A DNA stretch of 64,000 nt, from positions 186,001 through 250,000 of the forward strand of contig CAVPVQ010000015.1 of assembly GCA_963709185.1 (NCBI GenBank), written 5' to 3'. The stretch comes from Roseiarcus sp963709185. Lineage in GTDB: Bacteria > Pseudomonadota > Alphaproteobacteria > Rhizobiales > Beijerinckiaceae. The position numbers were made by a program, and so were the translations under genes. The notes below the pieces were generated by a model, which searched no databases, had not been told where the DNA came from, and saw only the letters and a program-made list of their open reading frames with translations. Positions 37,812 to 45,362 of this stretch are shown in pieces. The number at the start of each line of letters is the position of its first letter. Position 1 is the stretch's first letter.

Positions 37812-37997
37812 ATGAACGCCTTCCGTCCGCGTCCGCTAACCCACCGTAGCTTCACGGAGGCGGTTTCGATTGGCGCTGCAGGCCTTCCCCTGATCGGACC
37901 ACAAACATCGCGCGCGCAGGATATGAGCGACGACGACAATAGAACGAAAGTGCGCGACGTCGTTGCGATCCCGCACGAAAGTCATCTTGGCGAATGA
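37812..37997 (+). CDS. Small ORF coupled to hicA, uncertain
   Basis: A possible 61-residue protein, with a Tat-like start (LTHRSFTEAVSIGAAGLPLI) and a charged end. Its stop overlaps the hicA ATG (ATGA), and hicA itself has no good Shine-Dalgarno, which supports translation through this frame. A shorter start at 37923 (MSDDDNRTKVRD) is also possible. No family recognised; it may only be a leader for hicA. Confidence 0.35.
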   Translation: MNAFRPRPLTHRSFTEAVSIGAAGLPLIGPQTSRAQDMSDDDNRTKVRDVVAIPHESHLGE

Positions 37998-38245
37998 ACA
38001 AGCGGCTCGATCGAATGCGCGGCAATCCGCGTTTCGATTGGACGATCGGCGACGTTGAGCGAGTCTGCCGCGAGCATGGCGTCGATTGCGCGCCATCGCG
38101 ATCGGGAGGGTCTCACTACAAGATCACGCATCCGGCGATCGCCGAGATTCTGACCATCCCTTTCAAACGACCGATCAAGCCAGTATATATTCGCAAACTC
38201 GTCGCATTCATCGACGCCGTGAGAAGGTCCGATGCCTCGTCTTGA
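37994..38245 (+). CDS. hicA: HicA-like toxin
   Basis: An 83-residue protein with the HicA dsRBD-like fold: DWTIGDVERVCREHGVDC, then SRSGGSHYKITHP with the catalytic His in GSHYK, and FKRPIKPVYIRKLVAFIDAV. HicA toxins cleave or block mRNA. It overlaps hicB by 14 bases, the usual toxin-antitoxin gene pairing. The N-terminal MNKRLDRMRGNPR extension is longer than in minimal HicA. Confidence 0.85.
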   Translation: MNKRLDRMRGNPRFDWTIGDVERVCREHGVDCAPSRSGGSHYKITHPAIAEILTIPFKRPIKPVYIRKLVAFIDAVRRSDASS

Positions 38246-38453
38246 ATACCCCGTTGTCGTCGAACCGTTGCCGGAAGAGGAAGGCGGCGGTTTCGCGGCG
38301 ATCGTGCCTGATCTTCCCGGCTGCATGAGCGACGGAGAGACGCCTGAAGAGGCTCTGGCCAATGTGCGCGATGCGATTGCCGTATGGATCGAGGCGGCGC
38401 GCGATCTGGATCGTCCCATACCCAAGCCGTCCCGCCATCTGGAGCGCGCTTGA
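38232..38453 (+). CDS. hicB: HicB-like antitoxin
   Basis: A 73-residue protein with the HicB RNase H-like fold: YPVVVEPLPEEEGGGFAA, IVPDLPGCMSDGETPEEAL and VRDAIAVWIEAARDLDRPI. It ends KPSRHL, without the C-terminal DNA-binding HTH or RHH domain found in longer HicB, so promoter autoregulation may be weak or indirect. It should neutralise HicA by direct binding. Confidence 0.87.
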   Translation: MPRLEYPVVVEPLPEEEGGGFAAIVPDLPGCMSDGETPEEALANVRDAIAVWIEAARDLDRPIPKPSRHLERA

Positions 38454-38487
38454 CGGTCGACGATTGGACAATCGAAGGCCGCCGTAT

Positions 38488-38622
38488 TTCCCCCCCTTGT
38501 GGAGGAGGGTTAGCGAGAGCGGTCGCGGGCGTCCTGCCGAGACCGGACTCGCTCGATGTCCCGGCGGCTGGCGCACCCCCCATTCGACCTTCGGCCACCT
38601 TCCCTCACAAGGGGAAGGGGAA
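38488..38622. repeat. Palindromic intergenic repeat
   Basis: The left arm TTCCCCCCCTTGTGGAGG (38488-38505) is an imperfect inverted copy of the right arm around CCCTCACAAGGGGAAGGGG (38602-38620). This layout is typical of interspersed palindromic elements found between genes in Rhizobiales. It sits between hicB and the F420-oxidoreductase-like gene and could form a long hairpin. Confidence 0.7.
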
Positions 38623-38646
38623 CTCGGCTATCTCGGGAGCTCCTTC

Positions 38647-39288
38647 ATGAAAATAGGCGTCATCGGTTCGGGCGTCGTCGCGACGACGCTCGGCGCAGGC
38701 TTTCTCAAGCACGGCCATGAGGTTGCGCTCGGCACGCGCGAGGCCGCCAAACTCGCCGACTGGCAGGCGAAGAATCCCTCGGCGAAGATCATGAGCTTCG
38801 CCGAGGCGGCGGCGTTCGGCGAGATCGTCGTTCTGGCGGTCGGCGGCGCCGTCGCGCTTGACGCGCTGAGCCTCGCCGGCGCGTCGAACCTCGCCGGCAA
38901 GACGGTGATCGACGCCTGCAATCCGATCGGCGGCGGGCCGCCGGTCCATGGCGTGCTCTCCTATTTCACGACCTTCGGGGATTCGCTGATGGAGCGGCTG
39001 CAAAAAGCCCATCCCGACGCGCATTTCGTCAAGGCGTTCAATTCGGTCGGCCAGGGCCAGATGGTCAACCCGGTTTTCGCCGGCGGCAAGCCGACGATGT
39101 TCATCTGCGGCAACGACGCCGCCGCCAAGAAGACGGTCGAACGCGTGCTCGATCAATTCGGCTGGGAAACCGAGGACATGGGCCCCGTCGAGGCCGCGCG
39201 GGCGATCGAACCCTTGTGCATGCTGTGGTGCATTCCCGGCATCGGACGCAACGACTGGTCGCCGCACGCTTTCAAGCTGCTGAAATAG
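38647..39288 (+). CDS. NAD(P)-binding F420-dependent-oxidoreductase-like protein
   Basis: A 213-residue Rossmann protein. MKIGVIGSGVVATTLGAG is the dinucleotide loop, then ALGTREAAKLADW; T and R after the second beta strand suggest NADP. EIVVLAVGGAVALDAL, KTVIDACNPIGGGPP and KAFNSVGQGQMVNP follow, all found in the family of F420H2:NADP oxidoreductases and their F420-independent relatives. Its real electron donor is unknown. Its 3' end overlaps the convergent acpS by 17 bases. Confidence 0.87.
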   Translation: MKIGVIGSGVVATTLGAGFLKHGHEVALGTREAAKLADWQAKNPSAKIMSFAEAAAFGEIVVLAVGGAVALDALSLAGASNLAGKTVIDACNPIGGGPPVHGVLSYFTTFGDSLMERLQKAHPDAHFVKAFNSVGQGQMVNPVFAGGKPTMFICGNDAAAKKTVERVLDQFGWETEDMGPVEAARAIEPLCMLWCIPGIGRNDWSPHAFKLLK

Positions 39289-39697
39289 GGCGACCGGACG
39301 ACCGCTGGCGCGCCTCGATCACCACGAACGCCTGGGCGAGCGGGTGTTCGTCGGTGATGGTCAGGTGGATGAACGCCTCGCAGCCCGCCGGAATGATCGC
39401 CGCCAGTCGCGCCGCGGCGCCGCCGGTGAGTTTCATTGTCGGCTGGCCGGACGGCAGGTTGATGACCCCCATGTCGCGCCAGAACACGCCGCGGCGCAGG
39501 CCGGTGCCGAGCGCCTTGGCGCAGGCTTCCTTGGCCGCGAAGCGTTTGGCGTAGGAGGCGGCGCGGTCGGCCCGGCGCTCCGAGCGCCGCCGCTCGACGT
39601 CGGTGAAGCAGCGCGCGATGAAGCGTTCGCCGAAACGCGCCAGCGTCTCCTCGACGCGGCTGATGTCGCAGAGATCGGCGCCGATGCCGACGATCAT
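39272..39697 (-). CDS. acpS: Holo-[acyl-carrier-protein] synthase
   Basis: Transfers 4'-phosphopantetheine from CoA to ACP, making it active in fatty acid synthesis. A 141-residue protein with the family start MIVGIGADLCDISRVEETL (Mg ligand Asp8) and the second motif AAKEACAKALGTG (Glu57, Lys). VFWRDMGVINLPSGQP and a terminal ITDEHPLAQAFVVIEAR complete the fold. It is six bases downstream of pdxJ and forms part of the pyrE-pdxJ-acpS unit common in this order. Confidence 0.95.
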   Translation of the reverse strand: MIVGIGADLCDISRVEETLARFGERFIARCFTDVERRRSERRADRAASYAKRFAAKEACAKALGTGLRRGVFWRDMGVINLPSGQPTMKLTGGAAARLAAIIPAGCEAFIHLTITDEHPLAQAFVVIEARQRSSGRPISAA

Positions 39698-39703
39698 CGC
39701 CGC

Positions 39704-40453
39704 TCACCCGGCATCGGCGCGCCCCTCGTCCATCGCCATGCGCATGGCGCGCACGGAGGTCGCGATGCCAACGAAGATCGCCTCGCCGATCAGGAAATGC
39801 CCGATGTTCAGTTCGACGATCTCAGGCAGTGCGGCGATCGTGCGCGCGGTCGCAAAATCGAGGCCGTGGCCGGCGTGGCATTCGAGGCCGAGCGCCGCCG
39901 CCTGCGCCGCGGCGGCGCGCAGGCGCGCAAATTCGCGCCCGGCGCGCTCCTGTTCGCCTTGCGCCAGCGCGTCGCACCAGGCGCCGGTGTGCAGTTCGAC
40001 GACCGGCGCGCGAAGCGAGGCCGCGGCCTCCAGCGCCTCGCGCGAGGGCTCGATGAACAGCGAGACGCGGACCCCGGCGCGGCTGAGTTCGGCGACATAG
40101 GGCTTCAGGTAGTCGTGCCCGGCGACCACGTCGAGGCCGCCCTCGGTGGTCCGCTCGGTGCGCTTTTCCGGCACCAGGCAGCAGGCGTGCGGCTTGAGGC
40201 GCAGCGCGATGTCGAGCATCTGGTCGGTCGCCGCCATTTCGAAATTCAGCGGCCTGGAAATCTCGCGCCGCAGCCGCGCCATGTCGTCGTCGCGGATATG
40301 CCGGCGATCCTCCCGCAGATGCGCGGTGATCCCGTCGGCCCCCGCCTCGATGGCGATCAGCGCGGCGCGCACCGGATCGGGCAGCGCGCCGCCGCGCGCG
40401 TTGCGCACCGTCGCGACGTGATCGATGTTGACGCCGAGTCGAAGGGGAGGCAC
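39704..40453 (-). CDS. pdxJ: Pyridoxine 5'-phosphate synthase
   Basis: Condenses 3-amino-2-oxopropyl phosphate with deoxyxylulose phosphate, the last ring-forming step of PLP synthesis. A 249-residue TIM barrel starting at the GTG at 40453 with AAAGGA eight bases upstream. Motifs: LGVNIDHVATVRNARGG, ITAHLREDRRHIRDDD, NFEMAATDQML, CCLVPEKRTERTTEGG, VELHTGAWCDA, CHAGHGLDFAT and ELNIGHFLIGEAIFVG. All catalytic segments are present. Confidence 0.96.
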   Translation of the reverse strand: MPPLRLGVNIDHVATVRNARGGALPDPVRAALIAIEAGADGITAHLREDRRHIRDDDMARLRREISRPLNFEMAATDQMLDIALRLKPHACCLVPEKRTERTTEGGLDVVAGHDYLKPYVAELSRAGVRVSLFIEPSREALEAAASLRAPVVELHTGAWCDALAQGEQERAGREFARLRAAAAQAAALGLECHAGHGLDFATARTIAALPEIVELNIGHFLIGEAIFVGIATSVRAMRMAMDEGRADAG

Positions 40454-40490
40454 GCGAAGAGTCCTTTCGTGTTCCGATCGCCGCGCCCGC

Positions 40491-41100
40491 TCACGCCGCG
40501 CCGACGCTCGCCCGGCTCCCCGGCTTGACCGCCGGCAGCGCGGCGAGCGCCGGCGGCAGCGCGTCGGGCGGATAGGCGGGAATGTCGAGGGTGGCGAGGG
40601 CGATCCGGCTGACCCCGATGTCCGCCTTGCCGCCCGAGCGGTCGACAAGGCAGGCGGCGCCGACGACGATTCCGGGATGTTCGGCGATCGCCGCCAGGCA
40701 TTCGCGCGACGACAGGCCGGTCGTGATGATGTCTTCGACCATCAGCACCCGCGCGCCCGGCGCGATCGCAAAGCCCCGCCGCAGCTTGAACTCGCCCGCC
40801 TCGCGCTCGACGAAAATCGCCTTGGCGCCCAGCCAGCGCGCCGTCTCGTATCCCGGCACGATGCCGCCGAGCGCCGGCGACACCACGACATCGATGTCGC
40901 CGAACGCTGCGCGCGCCTTGGCGGCCAAGCGCGCGGCACAGGCGCGCGGTGCGCGCGGGATCCTGGAACACCGCCATCTTCTGCAGGAACACCGGCGAAT
41001 GCAGCCCGGAGGAGAGGATGAAATGGCCCTCCAGCAAGGCGCCGGCGTCGCGGAATTCGTCGAGGACTTCGGACTCGCTGAGCTGTTCGGATTCGACCAT
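40491..41100 (-). CDS. pyrE: Orotate phosphoribosyltransferase (frame interrupted once)
   Basis: Converts orotate and PRPP to OMP in pyrimidine synthesis. The N-terminal part from the ATG at 41100 reads LDEFRDAGALLEGHFILSSG then LHSPVFLQK. After a break at about 40929-40939 the second frame has VVSPALGGIVPGYETARWLG, KAIFVEREAGEFKLRRGF and the PRPP loop VLMVEDIITTG. One extra base explains the break; the corrected product is about 202 residues. AAGAAGG lies upstream of the start. The gene is needed for pyrimidine synthesis, so the break is probably an error. Confidence 0.9.
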
Positions 41101-41203
41101 GCGCCTTCTTAGCAGGCGGCGGCTTCGCGCCAAAGCCGGCTGTTGCGCGGGGGGCCGCCTCGGGCGCAGGATTTGACGCGCCAACGACCCAGGAGACGTC
41201 TTC

Positions 41204-41605
41204 ATGCGCGACCTCGCCGTCCTTCGCCTCGGTTCGTCACCGGACACGATCGCGCCCGACGGAACGCTGGTGCGCCTGCTGCCGGCGCTGGCCGGCGGCA
41301 GCCTCGCCCATTTCGAACTGCCCGCCGGCGCGGTTTCGCACGCGGTGACGCATCGGACCGTCGAGGAAATCTGGTATTTCCTCGGCGGCCGCGGCCAGAT
41401 GTGGCGCCGGCTGGGCGCTGACGAGAGCCTCGTCGAAGTCGAGACGGGCGTCGCGCTGACCATTCCGCTGGGGGCCGCCTTCCAGTTCCGCGCGACCGGC
41501 GAGGCGCCGCTGACCTTCCTCGCCATCACCATGCCGCCGTGGCCGGGCGCCGAGGAGGCGGAGCGCGTCGAGGGCCGCTGGACCGCCACGGTCGCTGCGC
41601 CCTAA
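41204..41605 (+). CDS. Cupin domain protein
   Basis: A 133-residue single cupin. Motif 1 is HAVTHRTVEEIWYFLGGRG with His, Glu and a following His-equivalent replaced; motif 2 is ALTIPLGAAFQFRATGE, in which the usual metal His is absent. The metal site may therefore be incomplete. GGAGAC precedes the ATG. It is divergent from pyrE and upstream of the first ABC transporter, from which it is separated by 144 bases. Function not evident. Confidence 0.8.
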   Translation: MRDLAVLRLGSSPDTIAPDGTLVRLLPALAGGSLAHFELPAGAVSHAVTHRTVEEIWYFLGGRGQMWRRLGADESLVEVETGVALTIPLGAAFQFRATGEAPLTFLAITMPPWPGAEEAERVEGRWTATVAAP

Positions 41606-41689
41606 CGGACCGGAACGCCCGCGCGCAAGGCATGGCCCGCGCTGCAAACAGCCGCAGCCGCGCTGCTTGAAGTCGGGCCGCCTTCCGTG

Positions 41690-41719
41690 CCAATCTGGAT
41701 TGTCGTATTTTTAGATTGG
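41690..41719 (+). promoter_or_regulatory. Inverted repeat upstream of the ABC-mtnK operon
   Basis: CCAATCT (41690-41696) and AGATTGG (41713-41719) flank a 16-base AT-rich centre, ending 30 bases before the substrate-binding protein start. It could be an operator or a short 5'-leader hairpin. No regulator gene is adjacent. Confidence 0.35.
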
Positions 41720-41749
41720 CGACAAACGCCAAAAGCCCGGGAGGAAAAG

Positions 41750-42787
41750 TTGACAGACAATTCAAATCTGGAATCGCAAAGCCGGCGCAACCTGATGCGC
41801 GCCGCCGCGGCCGGCGCGGGCGCCGCCGCGATGTTCGGCGGATTCGGATTCAATCCGCTGATCGGCGCCGCGATGGCCAAGGAAGCCGGCAAGGCGACCC
41901 GGCCGCTGAAGGCGGCTTTCTCGAACGCCGGGCTGCAGGCGACCTGGTGCGCGCAGGGCAAGCAGGCGGCCGAATATTGGGGCTCGCTGTTCAACGTCGA
42001 AGTCACCTGGTTCGACGGCCAGCTCGACGCCGTCAAGCAGCGTTCGGCGATCGACAATATGGCGTCGCAGAAGTGGGATTTCGTCGCCATCCAGGCGTTC
42101 GGCATCGGCACCCTGACCGCCCCGGTCAACAAGATGATCGACGCGGGCATTCCGGTCATCGACATGGACACGCTGATCGCGCCGCTCGACACCATCAACG
42201 TCCTGTCGCTGCTCGCGCCCAACAACGAATTCATGGGCGCATCGGTCACCCAGGCGCTGGTCAACGCGATCAACGGCGAGGGCACGATCGTGATGACCCA
42301 GGGCGCGCTCGGCCATACCGGCGCCCAGGGGCGCGCCAAGGGCTTCCATTCCGTCCTCTCGAAGTTCCCGAAAGTCCAGCTTCTCGACGAGCAGCCGGCC
42401 GATTGGGACGTCACCAAGGTGGCGCGGATCTGGGAGACGCTGCTCACCAAATATCCCAAGATCGATGCGGCGTTCTTCCACAATGACGACATGGCGCTCG
42501 CCGCCTCCAAGGTGATGCAGGCCAAGGGCCGCACTGAAACCAAGATCGGCGGCGTCGACGCGATGCCCCCGGCGATCAAGGCGGTGCAGGGCGGCCAGAT
42601 GTTCGCCACCGTGCGCAACCCGTCCTGCCGCATTCATGGCGGCGCGGTCATCGCCGGCGTGTCGGCGGTCATCAACGGCGCCAAGACCGGAACCGACATT
42701 CCCAAGAACATCGTCACCGACGGCCCCGTCGTCACCAAGGAAAACGCCGACGGCATGCTGTGGATGGAGGAGCAGTTCCTGATCTGA
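41750..42787 (+). CDS. Ribose-type ABC transporter substrate-binding protein (Tat signal)
   Basis: About 345 residues from a TTG start at 41750, with GGGAGG nine bases upstream. The N-terminus has a twin-arginine signal, SRRNLMRAAAAGAGAAAMFG. The mature part is a type 1 periplasmic binding fold: PLKAAFSNAGLQATWCAQG, VEVTWFDGQLDAVKQRSAI, DFVAIQAFGIGTLTAPVNKM, GTIVMTQGALGHTGAQGRAK and DAAFFHNDDMALAASKVMQA. Tat export suggests folding in the cytoplasm, unusual for this class. It is the first gene of a four-gene operon ending in mtnK, so methylthioribose or a related pentoside is a plausible ligand. Confidence 0.9.
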   Translation: MTDNSNLESQSRRNLMRAAAAGAGAAAMFGGFGFNPLIGAAMAKEAGKATRPLKAAFSNAGLQATWCAQGKQAAEYWGSLFNVEVTWFDGQLDAVKQRSAIDNMASQKWDFVAIQAFGIGTLTAPVNKMIDAGIPVIDMDTLIAPLDTINVLSLLAPNNEFMGASVTQALVNAINGEGTIVMTQGALGHTGAQGRAKGFHSVLSKFPKVQLLDEQPADWDVTKVARIWETLLTKYPKIDAAFFHNDDMALAASKVMQAKGRTETKIGGVDAMPPAIKAVQGGQMFATVRNPSCRIHGGAVIAGVSAVINGAKTGTDIPKNIVTDGPVVTKENADGMLWMEEQFLI

Positions 42788-42809
42788 ACCGCGGGCCGAA
42801 AACGCGGCG

Positions 42810-44306
42810 ATGGCTCCGGCCCTGCTCGAATTGACCGGCATCTCGAAGTCGTTTGGCGGCGTCCAGGCGCTTCGGGATGTCGACTTCGCGTTGCTCGCCG
42901 GCCAGATCCACGGTCTGGCCGGCGAGAACGGCGCAGGCAAGAGCACATTGATGAAAATCATCGCCGGCGTTCACGGCGCCGACGAAGGCCAGATGCGGGT
43001 CGACGGCGAGCCGGTCCGCTTTCGCTCGTCGCGCGACGCGCTGGCGGCGGGCATCGGCATGGTGCACCAGGAGCTCAGCGTGGCGCCGGAGCTCAGCGTC
43101 GCGGAGAACGTGTTTCTGGGCGCGCAGCCGGTCAATCGCCTCGGGATCGTCGCCTGGCGCGACATGGCGCGCGCCGCGGCGGCGCAGTTGCAAAATCTGG
43201 GGCTCGACATCGATCCGAAGGCGCGCCTGGGGGATTTCCCGATCGGCGTGCAACAGCTCGTCGAGCTCTCGCGCGTCCTGTTCTCGGGCGCGCGGATCAT
43301 CATTCTCGACGAGCCGACCTCCGCGCTTTCGCCGCCCGAGATCGAACGCCTGTTCGGCGTCCTGTCGAAGCTCAAGGCGAGCGGCCGCAGCATCATCTTC
43401 ATTTCGCACTTTCTCGACGACATTCTGAAAATCGCCGACGCGATCACCATCTTTCGCAATGGCCGCAAGGTCGCCCACGCCGAGGTGACCGCGGCGATCG
43501 ACAAGGGCTGGATCATCGAGCGGATGATCGGCGCCGGCCGCGAGGAGCTCGAGGAGAGCTATCTCGGTCAGATCAGACTCGACAGCCGCCCGGATGCGCC
43601 GGTGGCCCTCGCCGCCAAGGGCCTGACGCTGGCGCCGGCCTATCGCGACGTCTCGTTCGAGGCGCGGGCGGGCGAGGTGCTCGGCGTCTACGGCTTCATG
43701 GGCTGCGGCCAGCTCGAATTGGCGCGCACGCTGTTCGGCAAGCTGCGCGCCGATCGCGGCTCGCTGGAAATCGCCGGCCGCGCCACGAATCTGGCCAACA
43801 CCACCGCCGCCAAGAAGGCGGGAATCGCCTATGTCGCGGAAAGCCGGCGCGCGATGCTGTTCGCCGATGAGCCAGTGTTCAAGAACGTTTCGATCGCCGT
43901 CCTCGAACGCCTGTCGCGCTGGCTGCTCAAGCCCGACCGCGAGCGGGCGATCGCCGGCGAACAGGTCAGGAGCCTCGATATTCGCCCCCCGACCATCGAG
44001 GCGCGCCTCGGCGCCCTTTCGGGCGGCAACCAGCAAAAGGTGGCGCTCGCCAAATGGCTGACCCACGCGCCGCGCGTTCTCCTGCTCGCCGAGCCGACCC
44101 GCGGCATGGATGTCGGCGCCAAGGAGGACGTCGTGAAAATCGTCCGCGCGCTTCGCGACCAGGGCATGGCGATCGTGGTTTTCTCGACCGAGCCGGAGAC
44201 GGTGCTATCGCTCGCCGACCGTGTTCTGGTGATGCGCAAGGGCGAAATCGCCCGTGAATTCGCCAGCGAGACGATCAGCAAGGATCGCCTGCTGGCGGCG
44301 GCTTGA
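42810..44306 (+). CDS. Ribose-type ABC transporter ATP-binding protein
   Basis: A 498-residue double ATPase of the RbsA/MglA class. The first domain has a full Walker A (GENGAGKST), a Q-loop region (GMVHQELSV) and Walker B IIILDEPTSAL, with a diverged signature (PIGVQQLVELSR). The second has GFMGCGQLEL at the Walker A position, lacking the Lys as usual for this class, LSGGNQQKVALAKWL and a Walker B reading LLLAEPTRGMDVGAK, in which the expected Asp is Ala427. It would power import by the adjacent permease. Gaps to neighbours are 22 and 18 bases. Confidence 0.93.
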   Translation: MAPALLELTGISKSFGGVQALRDVDFALLAGQIHGLAGENGAGKSTLMKIIAGVHGADEGQMRVDGEPVRFRSSRDALAAGIGMVHQELSVAPELSVAENVFLGAQPVNRLGIVAWRDMARAAAAQLQNLGLDIDPKARLGDFPIGVQQLVELSRVLFSGARIIILDEPTSALSPPEIERLFGVLSKLKASGRSIIFISHFLDDILKIADAITIFRNGRKVAHAEVTAAIDKGWIIERMIGAGREELEESYLGQIRLDSRPDAPVALAAKGLTLAPAYRDVSFEARAGEVLGVYGFMGCGQLELARTLFGKLRADRGSLEIAGRATNLANTTAAKKAGIAYVAESRRAMLFADEPVFKNVSIAVLERLSRWLLKPDRERAIAGEQVRSLDIRPPTIEARLGALSGGNQQKVALAKWLTHAPRVLLLAEPTRGMDVGAKEDVVKIVRALRDQGMAIVVFSTEPETVLSLADRVLVMRKGEIAREFASETISKDRLLAAA

Positions 44307-44324
44307 CGACGGGGCTTTAGGTCG

Positions 44325-45359
44325 ATGGACACGCCAGACGCAAAACTCAGCTCTCCCGCCCGGGTGTTTCGGCTGGGCGATTTCCTGCGCGACCAATTGC
44401 GCAACATCGCTCCGTTCATCACGCTGCTGTTTCTCGTCATCTTCTTCAGCCTGGCGAGCCCGTCGTTCGCCACGCTCGACAATCTCGAGAACGTTCTGCA
44501 ACAGGTCTCGGTGACCGCGATCATCGCGGTCGGGTTGACCTTCGTCATTCTGACCGCCGAGATCGATCTCAGCGTCGCCGCCGTCGCCAATGCGACGGCG
44601 ATCGTGCTGACCTTCTTCACGCTGCAGCCCGATTATGTGAACATCGCCAATCTGCCGACGGTCGGCGCGCTCGCTATCGTCCTCGCCTTGATGGCCTGCG
44701 GCGGGCTCGGTCTGATCACCGCCTTCGGCGTCACGCGGATCGGCATCCCGTCGTTCATCATGACGCTGGCGATGATGCAGATCGGCGCCGGCATATCGGC
44801 GGTGCTGGTGCGCGGACAGATCGCCTATTCCGTGCCGAGCCTGATCCTGACGCTCGGCTCGAAATCGATCGGCGGGGTTCCCTGGATCATCATCGTCGCG
44901 GCTGTCTTCCTGCTGGTCGCCCATCTCGTGCTGACCTACACGCGCTTCGGGCGCTACGTCTACATGGTCGGCGGCAACCGCGAGGCGGCGGAATATTCCG
45001 GCGTCAACACCAAGTTCATCATCGGCGCGGTGATGGTGATCTCGGCGATGTGCTCGGGCGTGGCCGGCATGATCGGCGTCGCCTATTTCGGCAGCGCGCA
45101 GCAGAACGAATTCGACACGTTCCTGCTCGACGCGATCGCCGCGGTGGTGGTCGGCGGCACCAGCCTGTTCGGCGGGCGCGGCGGCATCGGCAACACCATC
45201 GTCGGCCTGTTCGTGCTCGGCGTGCTGAACAACGGGCTCGACTATGTGAAGATCGACAGCTTCCTGAAGATCCTCATCCGCGGCGTCATCCTGCTCATCG
45301 CGTTGATCATCAACATCTACGCCGAGCGCCTGCGCACGACGCGCACCGCTGGCGGCTGA
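44325..45359 (+). CDS. Ribose-type ABC transporter permease
   Basis: A 344-residue membrane protein of the RbsC/AraH family with about eight to ten hydrophobic helices: APFITLLFLVIFFSLASP, VTAIIAVGLTFVILTAEID then LSVAAVANATA, IIIVAAVFLLVAHLVL, and IGNTIVGLFVLGVLNNGLDY. The EID-LSV block and the RFGRYVYMVGGNREAAEYSG loop, which contacts the ATPase, are family signatures. It lies between the ATPase and mtnK, with three bases to the latter, so it is part of the same operon. Confidence 0.92.
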   Translation: MDTPDAKLSSPARVFRLGDFLRDQLRNIAPFITLLFLVIFFSLASPSFATLDNLENVLQQVSVTAIIAVGLTFVILTAEIDLSVAAVANATAIVLTFFTLQPDYVNIANLPTVGALAIVLALMACGGLGLITAFGVTRIGIPSFIMTLAMMQIGAGISAVLVRGQIAYSVPSLILTLGSKSIGGVPWIIIVAAVFLLVAHLVLTYTRFGRYVYMVGGNREAAEYSGVNTKFIIGAVMVISAMCSGVAGMIGVAYFGSAQQNEFDTFLLDAIAAVVVGGTSLFGGRGGIGNTIVGLFVLGVLNNGLDYVKIDSFLKILIRGVILLIALIINIYAERLRTTRTAGG

Positions 45360-45362
45360 TCG

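Noticed and set aside
39272..39288. Overlap of two convergent genes as an error
   Set aside because: Both acpS and the F420-oxidoreductase-like gene have complete family C-termini, so a 17-base convergent overlap is real.
41606..41749. SAM or methylthioribose riboswitch upstream of the ABC-mtnK operon
   Set aside because: I see only a 7-bp inverted repeat and none of the conserved cores of known SAM riboswitches.
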